Of a stretch of DNA of 64,000 nucleotides, positions 23,704-33,014 are shown one piece after another (within the stretch, counting starts at the first letter, position 1; every line of letters starts with the position of its first letter). Origin of the DNA: Elusimicrobiota bacterium (GTDB lineage: Bacteria; Elusimicrobiota; Elusimicrobia; UBA1565; UBA9628); contig DAHZHT010000003.1 of the NCBI GenBank assembly GCA_027406905.1, positions 1-64,000 of the forward strand, in the 5' to 3' direction. A model generated the notes under the pieces. It was not told the origin of the DNA, made no database searches, and saw only the letters and a list, made by a program, of their open reading frames with translations. A program made the translations under genes and the position numbers.

Positions 23704-24554
23704 GAGATGGGGACTGTCCCTAACTCAACATTATCAATCAGGCGGGTTTTCCCGATCCAGATAGCGGAAATAATCCGCGCGCCCGGGCGCGGAGTTTGAA
23801 TCTCTTCAAGGCTTTCTCCATCAATTAAGGCGATATAGTCTATTTTGCTTTGGGGAATGCTTAAAATTTCTCTCCGGGCTGAGGACAAAGCCCTTAAAAC
23901 TGCTTCCCCGCTTTTAATTTTTTTAGCCGCCCTGTTGAGCGAACGGTACAATATCGCGGCTTGAGCGCGTTCGATTGAGGAGAGATACTGATTGCGGCTG
24001 GACATGGCCAAACCGTCTTTTTCCCGCAAAGTTAAACACCCGACAATGCGTTGAGGCAAATTTAGATCCCGAGCCATTCTCCGAATGATCATGAGCTGTT
24101 GGTAATCTTTCTCGCCAAAATAAGCGCGGTCGGGAGAAACCGTTTGAAGAAGCTTGAGAACTACGGTCGCCACTCCTCTAAAATGGCCCGGTCTAAAGCG
24201 CCCGCACCACAAATCCGAAAGCCCCTCGACATTGACAAAACTCCGGTATCCTTGGGGATAAATATTTTCGGGGCTTGGATGATAAAGGGCATCCACCCCT
24301 AAGGAGGCGCACAATTTTTGGTCTTCTTTAAAAGGCCTTGGATAGCGGGAAAAATCCTCATGGGGGCCAAATTGGGCGGGGTTGACGAAAACGGAAACGA
24401 CGACCTTGTCATTTTCTTTTTTCGCGCGGGAAATTAAAGAGGCGTGTCCAGCATGGAGAGCCCCCATGGTTGGAACGAAACCGACGCTCTGGTTTTTTTT
24501 CTTGACCCAATCGGTCCAGGCCCGCATCGCCAAAGGCGTTGAAATCACTTTCAC
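23700..24554 (-). CDS. panC: Pantothenate synthetase (pantoate-beta-alanine ligase)
   Basis: The 284-residue enzyme ligates pantoate and beta-alanine with ATP. VGFVPTMGALHAGHASLI near residue 24 carries the HIGH-like ATP site. VSVFVNPAQFGPHEDFSRYP near 53 is the pantoate site. YFGEKDYQQLMIIRRMARDL near 146 and GLAMSSRNQYLS near 183 (KMSKS-like) complete the signature. It starts at GTG 24554. It is convergent with the TPR gene, overlapping it by four bases. panE lies 24 kb away, so the pathway genes are dispersed. Confidence 0.97.
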   Translation of the reverse strand: MKVISTPLAMRAWTDWVKKKNQSVGFVPTMGALHAGHASLISRAKKENDKVVVSVFVNPAQFGPHEDFSRYPRPFKEDQKLCASLGVDALYHPSPENIYPQGYRSFVNVEGLSDLWCGRFRPGHFRGVATVVLKLLQTVSPDRAYFGEKDYQQLMIIRRMARDLNLPQRIVGCLTLREKDGLAMSSRNQYLSSIERAQAAILYRSLNRAAKKIKSGEAVLRALSSARREILSIPQSKIDYIALIDGESLEEIQTPRPGARIISAIWIGKTRLIDNVELGTVPIS

Positions 24555-24569
24555 GGCTTATTTTTTCAT

Positions 24570-24600
24570 TTGAGACACTCTTAAAGCAAATTGATAGAAT
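24570..24600 (+). promoter_or_regulatory. Probable promoter of the M20 peptidase gene
   Basis: TTGAGA at 24570-24575 and TAGAAT at 24595-24600, spacer 19 bases; GGGAG lies ahead of ATG 24633. Confidence 0.5.
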
Positions 24601-24632
24601 GGAGAAAACAATTCCGCACGGGAGAATGACCG

Positions 24633-26066
24633 ATGGATCAAGAAACCTTGAGATTTGCCAAGTCCAATGAAGCGAAATTTGTCGAGAATTTAAAAAACCT
24701 GGTCAAAATTCCGAGCGTCAGCTTTCCGGGGTTCGATCCCAAATGGGTCGTGGAATCCGCCGAGGCGGTCGCGGGGCTTTTGCGCAGTTCCGGCCTTCAA
24801 AATGTCGAGATCCTAAAAATCAAGGACGCCCACCCTTACGTTTACGGAGAATGGATGAACGCCCCGGGAAAGCCGACTCTTCTTCTTTACGCCCATCATG
24901 ACGTTCAGCCGGCGGGACGGGAAAATCTCTGGAAGTCTCCGCCTTTTGAGGCTCTTGAGCGGGAAGGAAGGCTCTACGGGCGCGGAACCGCCGACGACAA
25001 ATGCGGCGCGGTCATACACGCCGCGGCGATTTTGTCTTATCTCAAAACCACGGGAAAACTTCCCCTCAACGTCAAGATGATCATAGAAGGCGAAGAAGAA
25101 ATCGGCTCTCCGCATCTGGAGGATTTTTTAAAGGCCTATCAGCAAAAGATGCGGGCGGACGTCATGATCTTAACCGACACCGGAAACTACGACACCGGAA
25201 TTCCCTCGATCACCAACTCCCTGCGCGGAATGGTCTCCTTAGACGTCACCGTCAAATCGGCCGATCACCCGCTTCATTCCGGCATGTGGGGCGGCCCCTT
25301 GGTCGACCCGGTTCAAGCTCTCTCAAAAATGATCGCGTCTTTAACCGATAAAAATGGCAAGATGACGATTCCCGGCATTTATTCCCAGATACGGAAATTA
25401 TCTTCGGCCGAGGCCCAAAGCCTTCGCTCGCTTAAATACTCGGAGAAAGATTTCCGCAAACAAGCCCAGATTCTCCCAAAGACAAAAATTCTCGGCGGTA
25501 AGGATCTTTTACTCTCTTTGTGGCGGCTTCCGTCTTTGTCGGTCAACGCCATTCAAGCCTCTTCTAAAAAAGACTGCGCTAATATCGTCAATGAGTCGGC
25601 CTGGTGCCATCTCGGCATTCGCCTCGTTCCGGACATGAACCCTCAAAAGTCCCTTGAGAGTCTTAAAAAGGCTCTTTTAAAAAGCGCGCCCTGGGGGGTC
25701 GCGGTCGAATTTTCAAATGAAAACGCCAGCCCGGCTTGGCTTGCCGAGACTCAAGGCCCGGCTTTTCAGGCGGCGGCAAGAGCCCTTGAAAAAGGTTTTG
25801 GCCGAAAAACCGTTTTTATCGGCTGCGGCGGATCTATTCCGTTTGTCGGCCCCTTCGCCAAGGTTTTGGGCGGGGCGCCCGCGATTTTAATTGGCGCGGA
25901 AGACCCCTACACCAACCCCCATAGCGAAAACGAAAGTCTCCATCTCGGAGATTTCTTTAAGTCTATCCAGAGCTCTATTTATCTCTATGAGGAACTCTCG
26001 ACATTACCCGCTAAAAACCCGGAACGCCCCAAAGCCTTTCAAAACCGCTCGCCTGTCGGGGTCTAA
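24633..26066 (+). CDS. M20-family zinc dipeptidase
   Basis: At 477 residues it has the size of the M20 dipeptidase/CNDP type. LLYAHHDVQPAG near residue 85 provides the first metal His and the catalytic Asp. GRGTADDKCGAVIHAA near 117 gives the bridging Asp. IIEGEEEIGSPHLED near 150 supplies the catalytic Glu pair. HPLHSGMWGG near 211 is the lid-domain His, and NPHSENESLHLGDF near 429 the last metal His. No signal peptide, so cytoplasmic. It probably cleaves dipeptides for amino-acid recycling. Its end overlaps the convergent S51 peptidase by four bases. Confidence 0.93.
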   Translation: MDQETLRFAKSNEAKFVENLKNLVKIPSVSFPGFDPKWVVESAEAVAGLLRSSGLQNVEILKIKDAHPYVYGEWMNAPGKPTLLLYAHHDVQPAGRENLWKSPPFEALEREGRLYGRGTADDKCGAVIHAAAILSYLKTTGKLPLNVKMIIEGEEEIGSPHLEDFLKAYQQKMRADVMILTDTGNYDTGIPSITNSLRGMVSLDVTVKSADHPLHSGMWGGPLVDPVQALSKMIASLTDKNGKMTIPGIYSQIRKLSSAEAQSLRSLKYSEKDFRKQAQILPKTKILGGKDLLLSLWRLPSLSVNAIQASSKKDCANIVNESAWCHLGIRLVPDMNPQKSLESLKKALLKSAPWGVAVEFSNENASPAWLAETQGPAFQAAARALEKGFGRKTVFIGCGGSIPFVGPFAKVLGGAPAILIGAEDPYTNPHSENESLHLGDFFKSIQSSIYLYEELSTLPAKNPERPKAFQNRSPVGV

Positions 26067-26761
26067 AGCGGAATTTTTTCTCCGGACAAAATCCAAACGG
26101 GATTTTTCCCGGGGCGAAAAAGCTTGGCGCGAGACGAACCGCGAACCGTTGCGCGCCCATTTTCAATGATGAGCATCGCGCCTTCTTCTATCCCAACCAC
26201 GGGATTTTTGTTGACCCGGTGATATTCCCTGATTCGATCATCCCGGGTCTCGCTAAAAGGCGCCATAACCGGATCGGTCTCTTTATAATGCGGGTTGATA
26301 TTAAAAGAGACAAGGCCCAAGGCCTTAAATTTAGACAAACCCACCACGTTCCAATCATTAGTCGTTAAAATTGTCGGACCCGCGAGATTGCTGCCGGCGC
26401 TGGAGCCGATATAGGGCATTCCGTTTTGAACCAGTCTCCGAATCGGAGCCAATAAACGCGCTTTTTGAAGCCGCATTAAAAGCGCGTAGGTGTTTCCGCC
26501 GCCGACATAAATTGAGCGCGCCTTGGACAGGGCCTTAAATGGATTTTGATTCCACTGAATATGAATCGCTTTCATTCCCAGTTGATTGAGGACCCCTTGA
26601 ATACGGCGGAAATACTCCTTTTCATCTCCTAAATTAGCCGCGCTCACAAAGCCCACCGGATGCCGCTCTCCCACGAATTTCACCAGTTCCTTTCGCGCGA
26701 TTTCACCCAAGGGCCCGCCCGAATGAAGAAAGACCTTTAATGGATTGATTTTTTGAGCCAC
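26063..26761 (-). CDS. S51-family peptidase (PepE-like)
   Basis: The 232-residue product matches S51 aspartyl dipeptidase/cyanophycinase-type peptidases. YVGGGNTYALLMRLQ near residue 86 precedes the nucleophile Ser in YIGSSAGSNLAG near 116. FNINPHYKETDP near 154 supplies a His and GIEEGAMLIIENG the C-terminal part. These enzymes cleave peptides after an N-terminal Asp. The start lies inside the end of the cca gene (25-base overlap), so they are translationally linked. Confidence 0.87.
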   Translation of the reverse strand: MAQKINPLKVFLHSGGPLGEIARKELVKFVGERHPVGFVSAANLGDEKEYFRRIQGVLNQLGMKAIHIQWNQNPFKALSKARSIYVGGGNTYALLMRLQKARLLAPIRRLVQNGMPYIGSSAGSNLAGPTILTTNDWNVVGLSKFKALGLVSFNINPHYKETDPVMAPFSETRDDRIREYHRVNKNPVVGIEEGAMLIIENGRATVRGSSRAKLFRPGKNPVWILSGEKIPL

Positions 26762-27870
26762 CGGATTGCCTCCGATTTTGATTTAATTTTTCCCCGCCAC
26801 TGAAGTGAAGAGATTTTTTTCAACCATTCTCCCATCGCGGGGCCGGGATTTATGCCCAGAGCTTCCAAGTCTTTTCCGGAAATCTTAAGCGGCAAAAGGG
26901 CGGAAGGCGAAATTTTGGGAAAGAGGAATTTGAGAATTTCTTGGGATAATTTTGGAAGCTCTTCCCGGGGAGCGGATTTTTCTCTGGCGATTTTAAGGCT
27001 GGCAACAATAGCGTTTGAAATGTCCCGGGGCAAAGAAAGAGACGCGAGAAATTTCTCGGCGTTTTCTCTGAAAGAAAATGCCAAAATACCCAGACGCGAC
27101 TCAGCGCTAAGACCCTTCCAGTCGGGCCATGAAAGGGCGGATAATTGCGGGTCGATTAAATCGAGATAGCCCCAATCTCGAAGCTGGTTTAAGATTGGAT
27201 TCGGGTCTTTTTCGGAAAGGATTTTTAAGAACTCTGAACTCAGGCGGTGGCGGGAGAGTTTTTGCGGGTATCCCGCTTTGAGCGCTTCATAAGAGAGGCG
27301 AAGAATCTCTTCTGAACAGTTAAAATCAAGCCTTCCAGCGTATCTGGCGGCGCGAAAAACGCGCGTCGGGTCATCGCGGAAACTTTCCGGGTGAAGAATT
27401 TGAATCACTTTATTCTCTAAATCCTTAAGACCGTTAAACGGATCAATCAAGTCGGGAAATCCTTTTCCAGCCAAACGCAAAGCCATCGCGTTGATCGTAA
27501 AATCTCGGCGCTTTAAATCCTCCAAAATGGGAGCGGGTTTTGAAACGACGGGAAGAGACGCAGGAGATGGATATTCTTCTTTCCTTGTTGTCGCAAAATC
27601 AATATCCCAGGCCTTTCCGCCAATGAGTCTCCAGGTTCCAAACGAATCGAAAGGCACGGGCTTGGCATTGACGAGTTTCGCGCAGAAATGGACCAAGGGC
27701 GTTGGGTCTCCTTCAACCGTAAAATCAAGATCGCGAGTGGAATACCCCAAGGCGAAATCCCGAACCGCGCCGCCGACCAAATAAAGAGGCGTTCCTCTTT
27801 TGTCCGCTTCTTTTGACAACTCGGACAACAGCCTTTTCGCCTTCGGCGGTATTTTTAGTTTCGTTTTCAT
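26737..27870 (-). CDS. cca: CCA tRNA nucleotidyltransferase / poly(A) polymerase family
   Basis: The 377-residue enzyme adds or repairs the 3' CCA of tRNAs. YLVGGAVRDFALGYSTRDLD near residue 25 is the nucleotidyltransferase head with both catalytic Asp residues. RRDFTINAMAL near 122 and FRDDPTRVFRAARYAGRLDF near 161 complete the head and neck signature. The C-terminal part is a helical RNA-binding region without an HD domain. The start overlaps the large upstream gene as ATGA. One tRNA in the window encodes its own CCA, so repair may be the main role there. Confidence 0.93.
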   Translation of the reverse strand: MKTKLKIPPKAKRLLSELSKEADKRGTPLYLVGGAVRDFALGYSTRDLDFTVEGDPTPLVHFCAKLVNAKPVPFDSFGTWRLIGGKAWDIDFATTRKEEYPSPASLPVVSKPAPILEDLKRRDFTINAMALRLAGKGFPDLIDPFNGLKDLENKVIQILHPESFRDDPTRVFRAARYAGRLDFNCSEEILRLSYEALKAGYPQKLSRHRLSSEFLKILSEKDPNPILNQLRDWGYLDLIDPQLSALSWPDWKGLSAESRLGILAFSFRENAEKFLASLSLPRDISNAIVASLKIAREKSAPREELPKLSQEILKFLFPKISPSALLPLKISGKDLEALGINPGPAMGEWLKKISSLQWRGKIKSKSEAIRWLKKSIH

Positions 27871-30800
27871 TGGGCGATTCTCCGCAGATAATCCTTAAAC
27901 AAACCTTGATACTTAGTCGGGGCTTTTTGCCCCATTGATTTTTCTATTTCGCGCCGCATTTTTTTGAGCGGCTGATAATCTTTCGGAGTCGGCAGCGGAA
28001 CCAAATTCATCCGCGCTCCGGCGCCTTCGCCCAAGGAACTCCCTCCGAACATGCGCAGAGTGGAAAGCCCGCCAAAACTTTCCATGAGTGAGGCTTGAAA
28101 TGACTGTTGCGAGCTCAGAGACTTATCCAGGGAATTGAGGCCTTGGCTTAACTGAGACAAAGCGTTTTCTTCTTTGGTCAAAGCCCCCTGGGAGCGGCCC
28201 TGGGTCAAATCTTCCTGCGCCGATTTCTCATTGGAAATAGCCGAGGAGAGGTTTTTTGTCGAGGATTCCGGAATTTGAACCGTGATTCCAAGAGTTTTTA
28301 ATTGTTTTAGAGCGGACTTGGCCACGTTCTTGGCGTCTTCCTGGTTTTGGGCCTCGGCCTGGGATTTCCGAGTCTCCGCTAAAATTTCAGGAACGCCCTT
28401 CTCAAGCGCCTTTCGGATTTTATCTTCTCCCCTAATGAAATAGTCCCAGGGGAATCGTGGATTAAATATTTTTGACTGACGAAGGGAATTTGAAATCTGA
28501 ATCAGCCGCCCCACGGAATTTCCAGCGCTTCCGCTTTCTAACTGCGCCTTAACCTGCCTCATCTCATTTAAAATAAAGGGAGGGAATTTCTCCCCGTAGG
28601 ATGCGGCGGAGGAGACCAAGACACCCTGCATCTTGGCCAGCCGCGCTAAAAGCTCTTTTTCTTTCGCTATTTGATTTTGAAGTCGGGTTTTTTCCAACCA
28701 CTCCGTTTCCCGCTTGACCGAGCGTTCTTTTTGTATGGCCTCAGACAGCGTCTGTCGGGCTTTTGCCAATTGGCGAGCGGCTTTTTCCATTTCAGATGAA
28801 AAAACTGAATTTTGAGCCATCTCCGACATCGCGGATTTCATTTCTTCCATTTCCCGCTCCAATTGCCGCGCAATTTGAGCGGCCTTTCGATAATCTCCCG
28901 AAGCGAGAGCTTGAGACAATCGGTCCAAAGAATTTTGAGCGTCTTCCAGCGGAAAGGGGATCTGGGATGAATTTGACTTTCCTTTCGAATGGGGAATCTG
29001 GGCCATTTTTTGGGCGAATTTCGCTATTTCTTTTTTTAAAGAAGAGATTTCTTTTTGGATTTCTTCCTCGCGAGATTTAGAAATATTTTTTTCCCGAGAC
29101 ATTCTGCCCAAGCGAGACGAGAGATCTGAAGCTTGGTTTTTCATTTGAGACGCGGAAAGAGCGGCATCTTCCAAATCCTCCAGTTTTTCGGCTTGGGATA
29201 AAAACCGGTTGGCTTTTTGAGCCGAATCAAGGATTCTCTTGTGTTCTTCTTCCGCTTTTTGAGAATTTCCCGATTGCATGTTTTTTCCCGCCCGGGAAAA
29301 ATCTTTAGAGAATTGTTCTCTCAGGCGTTTTCTAAGAGAAGACAAAGACGATTTAAGCGCGGAGTTAAGATAAGGATCGCGGCTTAAATCTTGACGCAGC
29401 CGATCCATCTTCTCAAGAGCTTTATTAGCGGCGGATTTAGACAGAGCCGCCTGTTCTTGCGCTTTAGAGGCGTTCTCATTAAGCGCGGATAAGACTTTGT
29501 TTTCGGAATCAGCTAGTTGAGACAAGGACTTTTCCGCTTCTTTCCAGGCTTTTTTGACTTGGCGCCTTAAGCGCGAAAAATCAATGACTTTAATCTGAAC
29601 CGGAGCCGAATAAGAAGCATGGGCCGGCATTGCGTTGTCGACAGCCTTAATTCTTAATTCGCTCACTCCCACCGGCAGTTGAGTAAAATTCAAAGAATAA
29701 TCGCCGTAAAATTCTTTAACGCTCTCCGGATTTTCAATAGGCGTTTCCCGGGTTTGCCCATTCGGAAAATTTAAAGACAATGAAATCTGGACAATTCCCC
29801 CATCATCTTGCGCCAGATATGAAACCGGAAGAGAATCGGATTGAGAGCCTTCCACCGGATATTGCGGGTAGAGAATTTGAACCGTCGGCGGCAAGTCCGG
29901 CCGAGCTTTAATCCAATATCTTGAAGCCCCCGCGTTTTTTTCTCCTTTTTGCGATACCAGATTAAATCTTAAGGCCATGTCTTTTGAAACCAGAAATTCC
30001 GCCCGGTAATCGCCTCTATTGGTTTGATTCATGCTCAAGGCTTTGCGCCCTTTTTCAAAAACGACTAAAGCCCGCTTCAAATTTTGATTGGCTTCTCCCC
30101 GGATTTCAAGAATATGCCCCGCTAAAACGTCCATGGTCGAATTTTCAATCCAGGAATTCCAATCGGAATCGACGTTCTTGGTTCTTGCCTCCACCGATAA
30201 AAGATGCGGACGAAGATTTGGAACGATAGAATAAACCCGGGTCCTAGACCCGTGAAACATAATCCGGTATCTAAGCGGAGAATGGATATCCGAAAATTTA
30301 AGAGCCGCATTTTGGGGACTTTGAGAATCCCAAGGAAGCGTCTCAAATCCATGGGGAGTTTCAACTTGAATTTTAAGCTTTTGGTAATCCCTAAAGACCA
30401 GAGAGGATTTTTTCCACGAAACCCGAACTTTTATCGACTTTCCCCAATCCACGAGCGCATCTCCGGGAGAAACCGCCACTTCCCGAGAGAGGTTTTCATG
30501 GCTCCACGGCCACAAAACCCGATTTAAATTCCCGTGATTGCGGCTGACCACGATACCCAACAACATCGAAACAAATAGCCATCGGGCTAAAGCCCGAATC
30601 GAGTTTTTAAAGGGTAAAAAAATCGCGGGGGATTGTTTCAATATTTCTTCTGTTTTTTCCAGATGAGCTTTCTTGAGGGCTTGAGAATGAAATTGCGGAG
30701 CTCGCGTCCGGGAGAGTTCCCAAGCGGATTTAAGATGAAGGGAAAGGTCGGGAAAGATATTTTCCGCCTCGGTTAATATTTCCAAGGTTGAAAAACGAAA

Positions 30801-31040
30801 ACACGGATAAAACAGATATTTCGACAGAATCCATAATAAAACCAAGCCCCCCAGCGCCCAATAAATCCGGCGAACAACTTCAGGCAAGATCAGCCAATCA
30901 TCCGACAATAATCCGATGGATAAAAAAAGAAATAGTCTGGTAAAAAAAGCCGCCCCGGCTTCAAAAAATATTTCTAAAATTTTTTGAGCTTGTAAGCGGC
31001 GAACCGTTTTTTCTAACAGAGACCCTTGGCTGATGTCCAA
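27867..31040 (-). CDS. Large membrane/coiled-coil protein (DUF4175-like)
   Basis: The product is 1057 residues from TTG 31040; no clear ribosome-binding site is present. Two to three membrane helices lie in residues 25-90 and one near 150-165. A beta-rich region of about 300 residues follows (for example VAVSPGDALVDWGKSIKVRV). Residues about 480-960 are long Lys/Glu/Gln/Ser-rich coiled coils with repeated RLREQFSKDFSRAG-like heptads. The end is MRREIEKSMGQKAPTKYQGL. The layout recalls DUF4175/TIGR02302 proteins of unknown role in the cell envelope. It is transcribed toward cca and pepE and follows actF by 30 bases, so it may be read from the act operon. Confidence 0.75.
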   Translation of the reverse strand: MDISQGSLLEKTVRRLQAQKILEIFFEAGAAFFTRLFLFLSIGLLSDDWLILPEVVRRIYWALGGLVLLWILSKYLFYPCFRFSTLEILTEAENIFPDLSLHLKSAWELSRTRAPQFHSQALKKAHLEKTEEILKQSPAIFLPFKNSIRALARWLFVSMLLGIVVSRNHGNLNRVLWPWSHENLSREVAVSPGDALVDWGKSIKVRVSWKKSSLVFRDYQKLKIQVETPHGFETLPWDSQSPQNAALKFSDIHSPLRYRIMFHGSRTRVYSIVPNLRPHLLSVEARTKNVDSDWNSWIENSTMDVLAGHILEIRGEANQNLKRALVVFEKGRKALSMNQTNRGDYRAEFLVSKDMALRFNLVSQKGEKNAGASRYWIKARPDLPPTVQILYPQYPVEGSQSDSLPVSYLAQDDGGIVQISLSLNFPNGQTRETPIENPESVKEFYGDYSLNFTQLPVGVSELRIKAVDNAMPAHASYSAPVQIKVIDFSRLRRQVKKAWKEAEKSLSQLADSENKVLSALNENASKAQEQAALSKSAANKALEKMDRLRQDLSRDPYLNSALKSSLSSLRKRLREQFSKDFSRAGKNMQSGNSQKAEEEHKRILDSAQKANRFLSQAEKLEDLEDAALSASQMKNQASDLSSRLGRMSREKNISKSREEEIQKEISSLKKEIAKFAQKMAQIPHSKGKSNSSQIPFPLEDAQNSLDRLSQALASGDYRKAAQIARQLEREMEEMKSAMSEMAQNSVFSSEMEKAARQLAKARQTLSEAIQKERSVKRETEWLEKTRLQNQIAKEKELLARLAKMQGVLVSSAASYGEKFPPFILNEMRQVKAQLESGSAGNSVGRLIQISNSLRQSKIFNPRFPWDYFIRGEDKIRKALEKGVPEILAETRKSQAEAQNQEDAKNVAKSALKQLKTLGITVQIPESSTKNLSSAISNEKSAQEDLTQGRSQGALTKEENALSQLSQGLNSLDKSLSSQQSFQASLMESFGGLSTLRMFGGSSLGEGAGARMNLVPLPTPKDYQPLKKMRREIEKSMGQKAPTKYQGLFKDYLRRIAQ

Positions 31041-31070
31041 ATTCTATAAAAAGGCGGGGCGCCGATTTTT

Positions 31071-32237
31071 TTATTCGTGAAGGGCCAGGCTTTCCTTGAG
31101 AAGAGGATCGCCCACGGGATAGGGTTTAGCGCGCCTAAAGGCGTTCTCAAAAACCAACACAAAAAGCGCAATAAAACCGCCAAAAATGAATAATTCAGGA
31201 AGCCCATAAACCGGACCCGATTTTTCGATGGGCGGCATGATCAGGAGATAAAGATCGGTCCAATGCCCGGTAAAAGAGATCAAAGCGGCCAAAAAGAGGG
31301 TTTTGGGGTTTTTCTTTCCCGCGACGCTCAGAAGAATCAAGAAAGGCAAAAGCCAGTTGAGCGCCACATTCGGCCAGAACACATAGCTCCAAGAGCCGAT
31401 TGAGCGCAAGGTAAAGTGAGTAACCTCTTCAGGAATATTTTCATACCAGATGAGCATATACTGGGAAAACCATAAATAGACCCAGAAAATGCTGAAGGCA
31501 AAAAGCATTTTTCCAATATCATGATAATGAGCAGAGCCAATATCTTTATAATAACCTTTCTTCTGAAGCCACAAAAGGAGAAGAATCGTCGAGGCAAAGC
31601 CGTTGACAAACATCCCGGCAAAGACAAACCAAGGGTAGAGGGTGCTAAACCATAGCGGCTCAAGAGACATAATCCAATAAATCGCGATTAAAGAATAACT
31701 GAGCGCAAAAGTCAGGACATAAGCCGCGGCCACCCCTCTATTTTTCAAGGTGCGGGCGACGTCTCTTTCCTCATCTTGAATCCGGGAATTGGAGATAAGC
31801 TTGCGAATAAAAAACGTCCAAATAGCGAAAGCCGCTAGAGACACGGAAACAAAAGCCTTCCAGTTAAGGAAAATGGCCTTGGCGATTACATGAGGATTCG
31901 CCGCGCCTTGCGGAGTCGTCCAAAAATAGAGGCTTTTAATTCCGGTAAAAAGCGAAATCGTCGCAATCGCAATCCCATAAGGAAGGTAGGCGGTGATAGC
32001 CTCGGGAATTCTCCTAAAAGCCACGGCCCAGCCCGCCTTGGTTAAATAGAGGGCGGAAATAAAAACGGCGGCGGACAAGCTTAAAGACAAGAAATAAAAA
32101 TTGTCAATTAAAAGATTAGCCCAAGCCCTTTGAGGAGCCTTATGAAAAGTCCAGCCCAAGGCTAAAACGCCAAGCAAAATAAAGGCGCGACAAAGGGTTT
32201 TTTCGGCGCTACTGAGAAAACTTTTTGAATTTTCCAT
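31071..32237 (-). CDS. actF: Alternative complex III subunit F (quinol-binding membrane subunit)
   Basis: This 388-residue protein has about ten membrane helices, for example TLCRAFILLGVLALGWTF near residue 14 and IFWVYLWFSQYMLIWYENIP near 255. The last gene of the act order encodes such a multi-spanning protein that, with ActC, surrounds the complex and may bind quinol. YLWFSQYMLIWY is a conserved-looking aromatic segment. It follows actE by six bases. Its assignment rests on size, topology and position. Confidence 0.87.
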   Translation of the reverse strand: MENSKSFLSSAEKTLCRAFILLGVLALGWTFHKAPQRAWANLLIDNFYFLSLSLSAAVFISALYLTKAGWAVAFRRIPEAITAYLPYGIAIATISLFTGIKSLYFWTTPQGAANPHVIAKAIFLNWKAFVSVSLAAFAIWTFFIRKLISNSRIQDEERDVARTLKNRGVAAAYVLTFALSYSLIAIYWIMSLEPLWFSTLYPWFVFAGMFVNGFASTILLLLWLQKKGYYKDIGSAHYHDIGKMLFAFSIFWVYLWFSQYMLIWYENIPEEVTHFTLRSIGSWSYVFWPNVALNWLLPFLILLSVAGKKNPKTLFLAALISFTGHWTDLYLLIMPPIEKSGPVYGLPELFIFGGFIALFVLVFENAFRRAKPYPVGDPLLKESLALHE

Positions 32238-32243
32238 GGGAGT

Positions 32244-32909
32244 TTAGAAACTATCTCCTCCGCCGCTGCCGCTATTTGAGGAGGCGGCTGGGGCGGAAGC
32301 TTTTTCTTTGGCGTCTTCGGCGGCGTCTTTCTGCTCCTGGTAATGCGCCAAATCTTTAACGTAAAGGGCCACTTTCCAGCGATCATCCGGCGATATCTGA
32401 GCCGCATAGGACGGCATTGGCGGCTTGCCAAAGGTAATAATGCCAAAAATCTGGCCTTCGCTTAACTTTTCTGCCGCCGTCGCCGCGGAAAACTGAAAGG
32501 GTGGAAAGGTCTTGGCCACCGGGCCGTCTCCGGTCCCATATTGGCCGTGGCAGGGAAAGCAAAAGGTCTCAAAAACAAACCGGCCCCTTTGCATGACGGC
32601 ATAGCTTCTTTTAAAAGGATCCTTCATGTTATCAAAGGCGGTCGGGCCTTTTTTGAGAGATTCCAAATACCACAAAATCTTCTTATTGTGGGGAATTGTA
32701 TGGGGAACCGGCGGCTGATCGGTCTGGCCATGAGGCAAAACAGAATTAGGGCTTTGGGTTTGATCGGCGACGGTGTTGACCATATCTTCAAAGGTCAAGA
32801 GCCGAATATTGGGTTTATTGAAATTTCGGCGAGCGACAATCAAATATCCCCCGCAGACAACGGCTAAAAGAGCGGCGGGAATCAAGGATAAAGGACGCGG
32901 CTTTTTCAT
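32244..32909 (-). CDS. actE: Alternative complex III subunit E (monohaem cytochrome c)
   Basis: A longer frame is open, but ATG 32909 has AAGGAA six bases upstream and gives a 221-residue protein with a membrane anchor (SLIPAALLAVVCGGYLIVA). CFPCHGQYGTGDGPVAKTFP near residue 125 is the single haem c attachment site, and MPSYAAQI near 175 supplies a Met ligand. ActE is the electron-exit haem subunit of ACIII. The C-terminal 30 residues are Ala/Ser/Gly-rich and low complexity. Two 24-base repeats lie between it and actD. Confidence 0.9.
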   Translation of the reverse strand: MKKPRPLSLIPAALLAVVCGGYLIVARRNFNKPNIRLLTFEDMVNTVADQTQSPNSVLPHGQTDQPPVPHTIPHNKKILWYLESLKKGPTAFDNMKDPFKRSYAVMQRGRFVFETFCFPCHGQYGTGDGPVAKTFPPFQFSAATAAEKLSEGQIFGIITFGKPPMPSYAAQISPDDRWKVALYVKDLAHYQEQKDAAEDAKEKASAPAASSNSGSGGGDSF

Positions 32910-32958
32910 GGTTTCCTTCCACACGAACCCTGGCCGCTCTCCAATGCAATTTGATGCG

Positions 32959-33014
32959 GCACTTTCTCGCCTATGCTCGGTCGGAACCAACCATTTCTTC
33001 GCTTAGGCTCGGTC
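32959..33014. repeat. Two imperfect 24-base repeats in the actD-actE gap
   Basis: Units at about 32959-32982 and 32991-33014 both end in GCTCGGTC and share TTCGC/CTCGC ahead of it, separated by eight bases. The second unit runs into the actD stop codon. It is the only gap above 20 bases inside the act gene series apart from the end. Confidence 0.6.
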
